Shown here in pieces: positions 58,784 to 64,000 of a DNA stretch of 64,000 nt (its first letter is position 1; the number at the start of each line of letters is the position of its first letter). This DNA is from Proteles cristata cristata (taxonomy: Eukaryota > Chordata > Mammalia > Carnivora > Hyaenidae), in NCBI GenBank assembly GCA_017311185.1, contig JAESUZ010000134.1, positions 398,001 through 462,000 of the forward strand, written 5' to 3'. The notes under the pieces were generated by a model. That model did no database searches. It was not told where the DNA came from and was given only the letters and a program-made list of their open reading frames with translations. Both the position numbers and the translations under genes were made by a program.

Positions 58784-59007
58784 GGGGCGCCTGGGTGGCT
58801 TAGTTGGTTAAGCGTCCGACTTTCGCTTAGGTCATGATCTCGCGGTTCGTGGGTTCAAGCCCCACGTCGGGCTCTGTGCTGACTGCCAGCTCAGAGCCTG
58901 GAGCCTGTTTCGGTCTGTAACTCCCTCTCTCTCTTAACGTCCCCTGCTCACGCTCGCGCTCTCTCTCTCTCTCTCTCTCCTAGAAATAAATAAAACATTA
59001 AAAAAAT
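58784..59007 (+). mobile_element. SINEC: Young carnivore tRNA-type SINE
   Basis: Near-consensus 'ggggcgcctgggtggcttag' head, several CpG sites retained, perfect target-site duplication taaaaagccta (58773-58783 and 59008-59018). One of the least decayed SINEs here. Confidence 0.97.
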
Positions 59008-59018
59008 TAAAAAGCCTA

Positions 59019-60255
59019 TGTAATAATTTATTTCTGGTTCAGTTTTTTTTTTCTAGAAGTTTATAGTAGGTATGAGCATTAGAGTTCATTTGTTATAAAT
59101 TTAATGGTAGCAAAGATCATTTGTTTTCATCAGAATTTTTAAAAACTATATTGATTTTGAATTAGCATAGAGATACACTAAATAAGGTTGTGTCGTGAAC
59201 AACTTAAGGAGTTGTGTACAGTTTTGCCACATCTACATCTAAAATGGCTCATAGATAGAATGTAAGTAGTATAAGGGTAGGCATCTCTTTTTATATATTG
59301 ACATATGGAACAATACCAGCCAAATAGCAGGACTTCCAGAAAATTGAAAACTTACCTTCAATGAATTTGAAGAGTCACAGATAACACTATAGGATGACAC
59401 AGGAAAACAGCACACATTTTCAAAAAAAAATCAGTGAGAAAAATACTTTTAGTAAATTTTATGTTTAACATTCATGCATTTTGCTTTACTTGAGAATTTA
59501 ATTTATTCTTTACAAGAATCCTTTAGGTGGCATTATCACATTTTCACAGATGAGGAAATGAAGACTTCAGTTAAATGCCTGGACTATATTTGCCTTGACT
59601 ATAATATGTCTTCAGTATAATATCTTGAATATACTATAATAAATATAATACTAGTATAATATACCACGACATGTGAGTCATTATATGTTGACACTATTAT
59701 TCCATTTTTTAGAAATGCTTTAAACTTCCCACCTTATAGAGTGAGGGTTTGATAATTAGGAATATCTATGCTTATTTTCAAGATAGCTGGCAGGATTGAG
59801 TATATATTCTGTAACTTGGCCTTCATTATCATTAACTTCTCTCTGATTACTGTACTCTAGAGGCAGCCAGCTATTTGAAGTCAGCAGTTGCTGACTTCAC
59901 TGTGTGTCTAGAATCTCTAGCTTGACCTTGATTAATATAAAATGAGGAGAAAGCTGTGACTCAATTGAAAGCACACTGACCTGATAATTGAAGATGTAGG
60001 TTAATTTCCAGTTTTCTGTTAACTGATGCTGCTTTGAATTTAGTCTTCTCATTTAATCTCTCTTACCACTGTTTTCTTTTGTATAGAATGGGGGAGATTC
60101 TAACTACTTTATATGGCTATTACTGTCAAATATGTGTCAAATTCATTTATGGTGTATCCTTTAAGGAGGACCATTGAGAGCAGAATTTCCCAAGTTTCTG
60201 TCTGTTGAAAACTATTTTTCTCTATCCTTGTAATTCATTGAGTTTTTTTGTTTGT
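59019..60255. other. Unique AT-rich DNA with one MIR fragment
   Basis: No gene recognised. 59505-59590 holds a MIR remnant. Confidence 0.5.
59505..59590 (-). repeat. MIR: MIR fragment
   Basis: 'ggtggcattatcacattttcacagatgaggaaatgaag' matches the reversed MIR end ('cccattttacagatgaggaaactgag'). Confidence 0.6.
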
Positions 60256-60700
60256 TGCCTTGTTTTGTATAATAATTTTGAAAAGTCTGGTGCTAGTCTA
60301 ATTATTTTGCTTTATAAATTATTTGCCACTTTTGCCTTGAGGGCTTTGAGGATTTTGTCTTTACCATTGAAATTTTCAAAGATATCTGGGCCAATTTTCC
60401 GAGGTAGGCTTTTCTAATGTGCCTATTCAGGTCTTTTTCTTTCTCTGGAAAGTTTTCTTGGTTTATAGTTTTAATTTGTTCCATTGTTTTTGGGTTTTAT
60501 TCTTATCAAATTATTAATAGGTTATAATTAAAATACAGTTTTTGCCTATCTTCAAGTTTCACTTCCTTATTTCTGACTCTTACTTTTTTATGGCATTTTC
60601 ACTCCCTTAATTATTTCCTGTCTTTCTTCAGTGACCCTTACTAAGTATTCATTTTTTTTTTCCTTCTTTGGGGGGAAAAATCATGTATTCTCTATTTCAG
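60256..60700 (-). mobile_element. L1/HAL1-like ORF1 relic
   Basis: The minus frame 60484-60302 contains 'ENFPEKEKDLNRHIRKAY' and ends 'QKWQIIYKAK', matching the order of the ORF1p RNA-binding and C-terminal domains ('ENFPDLGK' and 'REKRALTYKGK' in the young copies here). This is an ancient LINE-1 or a HAL1 (ORF1-only) element; no ORF2 is seen next to it. Limits are approximate. Confidence 0.6.
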
Positions 60701-61972
60701 AGATAGTTTTGCCTTGTTTCTTTCTGGATATCAATCACCTTTCCCCCAATTTATCCATTTATTTTTTACACTTTGTTTTTAGATCTTGACTTTCTGATTA
60801 AACTCTGCTTTTTTGTATGCATCATCAAATTCTTTTCTGTGTATATTTAATTCTGCATGAGGTATTTCTCTCAGTTGATATGTGTGGTATTTTGTTAATT
60901 TTCTGCAGTATCTCTATAAAAACTTTACTTTACTCTTATTTATCTTTGTGCTATAAGGATTTTTTATAACATCCCTAGTTTAATAGTTCTCTCTTCTCTT
61001 AGTATAGCAAATCCAGATACTTTAGAGTACTTTTTGTTTGTTTTGGTAGGGATAGGTTATGAATCCTCCAAATTCCTCACTTTTTGTTGTGCAGTACTCT
61101 AAATTTTCTCTTTTTTTCTTTATTTTTCATCAGTTTACTGAAGAGATTTTAAAATCTTTTTTTCTTTTGCATAAGTTATGCTTTTCAAATAATTCCCCTT
61201 TAAATTGCATTTATCTCTTAAAACCATGTCTGTCTTTTCAATTGTGCCAGTCCCTTTAAAAGGCAGCTGACCTTTTAAATTGTACTTACTTTGATATCCA
61301 TTCCCTGTAGTCCTGCTCTCAGTTGCACACAAATTTTCAGATATACGGTATATTTTGTTTTTCAATGGTTATTGCAAATCACTCTCTTTTGTCTTCCTCA
61401 TAGTCTTTTGCAGCCTACATTTGCTTGCTCATGAGCAGTAATTGGGCTACCGGATGAGAAATATGCAGTTTTGGCATTCTCTATCTTCACATTATGCCTA
61501 AAGAATTTACATAGAATTTAATTTTTCTACTGATTCTGTTACATAAAATTTAATTTTCCTTTTTATTTCTCCTTATTTGAAAGGAATATTGTGGAAGATG
61601 AATGGCTACATTGCCATCACAGTCCTCAGATACCCTGCAAGTCTTTTATAAAAGTTTGTACTTGTGAAACTAGAGTTTTATTTTATTGCTTGACAATTTT
61701 GATTTGATTTTGCTCAGGTTTGTTTCTTTCATAAACTTTAGCCTGGGAGCACTGTCCACTTTAGCGCTGAGAGTAAGTTTTGTGTGTAGTGTGATATGCT
61801 GTATTTTGTAACAGCTTAACCACTGAATCATTTTAAATTATATTTTAATTGCTTATGAAACAAATTCATTTATTGATGGATTATTCACAAGTTCTCTAAT
61901 TGAAACATTTGAAATATTTATCTTACAAAGCCTCTGGAGTATTTCTGTAGAGTAGGTAATTTTTTATCAGAA
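60701..61972. other. T-rich DNA, probably decayed repeat
   Basis: The first 400 bases may continue the ORF1 relic's upstream coiled-coil part. Beyond that nothing is recognised. Confidence 0.4.
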
Positions 61973-61984
61973 ATAATGAAATGA

Positions 61985-62167
61985 GTGACACCTGGGTGGC
62001 TCAGTCAGTTGAGCATTTCACTTCGGCTCAGGTCATGATCTCCCGGTTCATGAGTGCAATCTCCACATCTGCCTGCTTGGGATCCTCTGTCCCCCTCTCT
62101 CTCTGGCTCTCTGCCCCTCCCCTGGTCACACATTCCCTCTCAAAAATAAGTAAATTAAAACGTTAAA
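61985..62167 (+). mobile_element. SINEC: Carnivore tRNA-type SINE
   Basis: 'gtgacacctgggtggctcag' head and A-rich tail. 'taatgaaatga' and 'ttatgaaatga' on the two sides form a probable target-site duplication. Confidence 0.93.
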
Positions 62168-62288
62168 AATTATGAAATGATATAATAATTTTAATGTGAC
62201 ATATAATAGTTAGAACCTATGGAATTAACCACCCATGCATAAAATATGTTTAATTTGGTTTTTTTTACTTTAAAAATTAAGTTTTGAG

Positions 62289-62522
62289 GGGCCCTCAGGT
62301 GGCTTAGTTGCTTGAGCATTTGACTTCAGCTCAGATCATGATCTCATGGTTTCTGCTTTTGATTGAGCCCTGCATCAGACTCTGTACTGACAGCTCAGGC
62401 CCTGCAGCCTGTTTTGGATTCTGTGTCTCCCTCTCTCTCTACACTTCCCCTGCTTGTGCTCTGTCTCTCCCTGTCTCTCCAAAATAAATAACCATTAAAA
62501 TTTAAAAAAATAAAGAATATAA
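62289..62522 (+). mobile_element. SINEC: Carnivore tRNA-type SINE
   Basis: 'ggggccctcaggtggcttag' head, CT stretch, long A-rich tail. 'aattaagttttg' and 'aaataagttttg' flank it. Confidence 0.93.
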
Positions 62523-62534
62523 AAAATAAGTTTT

Positions 62535-63325
62535 GGTATTATATCAGTTACTTTGACTTCTGATATTTTTGTAAATATTAATAAAATGAAACAAAATTTT
62601 CTGTCCACAGAGTTGCCCAATGTCTTATTTTGTTTTGTTTTATTTTATGAATGTTTTTACCACTGAAAAAAATCCCTGAAAGGAAACAGAGTGCAGCATA
62701 ATTTCTTCAGTAGCTTTTCTTTTCACTTAATTTCATAAATTTAAATAATTTCAGAAAAGTATAATCTGATTTCCATTTGGGTATTGATAGGTAATATTTA
62801 GATTTTTTTTAAATTAAATATTGTAATTAGTAAGGCAAACTTGCTACAAAAAGCACGCTTTTAGTTGATATATATATTGCTACTATGCCAATAGATTAAC
62901 TAGATGAAATTTGAATTCCTGGAAATTTTATAAATACTTTAAGAACACATAAATGAAGGATTACAAAGTAAAAATTTGACTAACATGTTAAAAAATATTT
63001 AGTGTAACATTTATAAGGATACAAGATTAAGTAATTGGAAGAAAATACAGTGATGTGATTTTTTGGGGGGGAAGGATAAATGGCTAAAAGATTTACAAGA
63101 TATTATTGATGATAACAGATTATTAACTGGCATCTGAGATTTTATTTGAATCAAAGACTTAGAAATATTCGGTTATATTTAGATTCTGGAGTAGCATTTT
63201 AATCAGTTTACTTCCAGTTGTCATTATTTAATTTTGGTTTAGTGAAAATCATGCTTGGAATGTATTAGCTCTGTAAAACATGATACATGTTTTGGATACG
63301 TGAATTGGTTTAAAATGTCAAATTC
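62535..63325. other. Unique AT-rich DNA
   Basis: No gene or repeat recognised. Confidence 0.5.
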
Positions 63326-63329
63326 ATCC

Positions 63330-63830
63330 TTCCCATCTTCATTTCACCATGCTCATCTCATCATCTCTCCTCCATAAGACTCTCCCTTCATGGACAGCAG
63401 CATCCATTCTTGCCCTGCACAATAACCAAGGTGATCTTTAGGAATAAAAATACAACGTGCAGTACAGTCATATTATGGTTTTCTCATCCCTGATTTACTC
63501 TCTATCCATTTAAGACACATTGGTATCTTCTAATAGCTCATTGTACAGAGATAAGAATTCTTAACTGTCTTGCCAGGCTCCCTGTGGTCTTTCCTCTACT
63601 TTCCTCTCCAGCCAGATTTTGTAGTATATTCGTGCTCATGATGTCTGCTGCTGTGACGTCAGTTTTCTTTTGTTTCCTCAAGTGTGCCATGCATCTTCTG
63701 ACTATAAGACCTTTCCTCACGTTGCTTTTGTTGTCTGAAATTTCCCCTTCCCACTGTGCATGTTTGAGGGGAGGAGACTTCAATTTTTATTCCCTCAAAT
63801 CCCTAACATGTTTATTGTCTACTGTCTGCT
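63330..63830 (+). repeat. L2: LINE-2 fragment
   Basis: 'aggctccctgtggtctttcctctactttcctctccagcc', 'cctcaagtgtgccatgcatcttctgac' and 'ttgctttt...ccccttcccactgtgcatg' follow the L2 3' region ('gccctgcatgatctggcccct...', 'cacgccaagc...'). Open frames over it (63584-63922 plus; 63538-63783 minus) are not genes. Confidence 0.55.
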
Positions 63831-64000
63831 TCTTCAGGGTATACCATACGTGGGGACTCACAGATCAAATCAGATTCCCTGTGAACCTAGGGAAAAAGAA
63901 AACTCATCCATATTCACATTAACTTCAAGCTAAAAACTTCTCATTCCTTAAATTTAGGCAACAATCTATAGCAGTCCCCACAATGTGCCTATCTTTGTCA

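Noticed and set aside
58784..58860. tRNA genes in SINE heads
   Set aside because: The heads are tRNA-derived, but they are parts of retroposons with diverged arms and no proper 3' end.
63584..63922. 112-codon plus-strand frame at the right end
   Set aside because: Overlaps an L2 fragment and has no recognisable domain.

Overview
This is nuclear DNA from a carnivoran mammal, most likely a cat (Felidae). The basis is about twenty copies or fragments of a tRNA-Lys-type carnivore SINE (tRNA-like head ending in 'ggtggctcagt', CT-rich middle, AATAAA-rich tail) and several LINE-1 copies with a carnivore-type 3' UTR. The background is AT-rich and studded with old mammalian L2, MIR and MER5 remnants. 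I find no host protein-coding exon, no functional tRNA or rRNA gene, and no CRISPR array. Every long open frame is a LINE frame, a shadow of one, or chance. The window reads as intergenic or deep intronic DNA, so its annotation is essentially a repeat map.

Layout. 1-6434: a minus-strand LINE-1 whose central part is tandemly duplicated with a 3,458-bp period; its 3' end lies before the window. 6435-9785: mostly unique DNA with a SINE inside a SINE and an L2 fragment. 9786-13393: a 5'-truncated young LINE-1, then an older LINE-1 interrupted by a very short young one. 13394-18389: an unclassified less AT-rich block, AT-rich unique DNA and one SINE. 18390-19320: a gammaretrovirus-like LTR with primer-binding site and leader but no gag, pol or env. 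19330-30060: unique DNA with a perfect 135-bp duplication, an old LINE-1, L2, MIR and SINEs. 30062-32641: a dense SINE cluster ending in an imperfect inverted repeat of about 120 bp. 34855-36507: microsatellites and a carnivore LINE-1 3' end.

36514-42975 holds the main element: a full-length minus-strand LINE-1 with target-site duplications, a CpG-rich 5' UTR containing two 195-bp tandem monomers, YY1-like sites, and both ORFs broken by small indels and stop codons. 42976-64000 is again unique DNA with old LINE-1 and L2 fragments (two show inverted LINE-1 structure), MIR, MER5A, more SINEs, a LINE-1 copy with a 1.4-kb internal deletion, and an L1/HAL1-like ORF1 relic.

How the parts relate: LINE-1 encodes the RNA-binding ORF1p and the endonuclease/reverse transcriptase ORF2p that also mobilise SINEs in trans. 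The many target-site duplications and A-rich tails here are products of that machinery, although no copy in this window could encode it now. I see no evidence of a new cellular system. The most interesting items are structural: the duplicated LINE-1, the monomeric LINE-1 promoter with an in-frame antisense open frame, the retroviral remnant, and the direct and inverted duplications in otherwise unique DNA.
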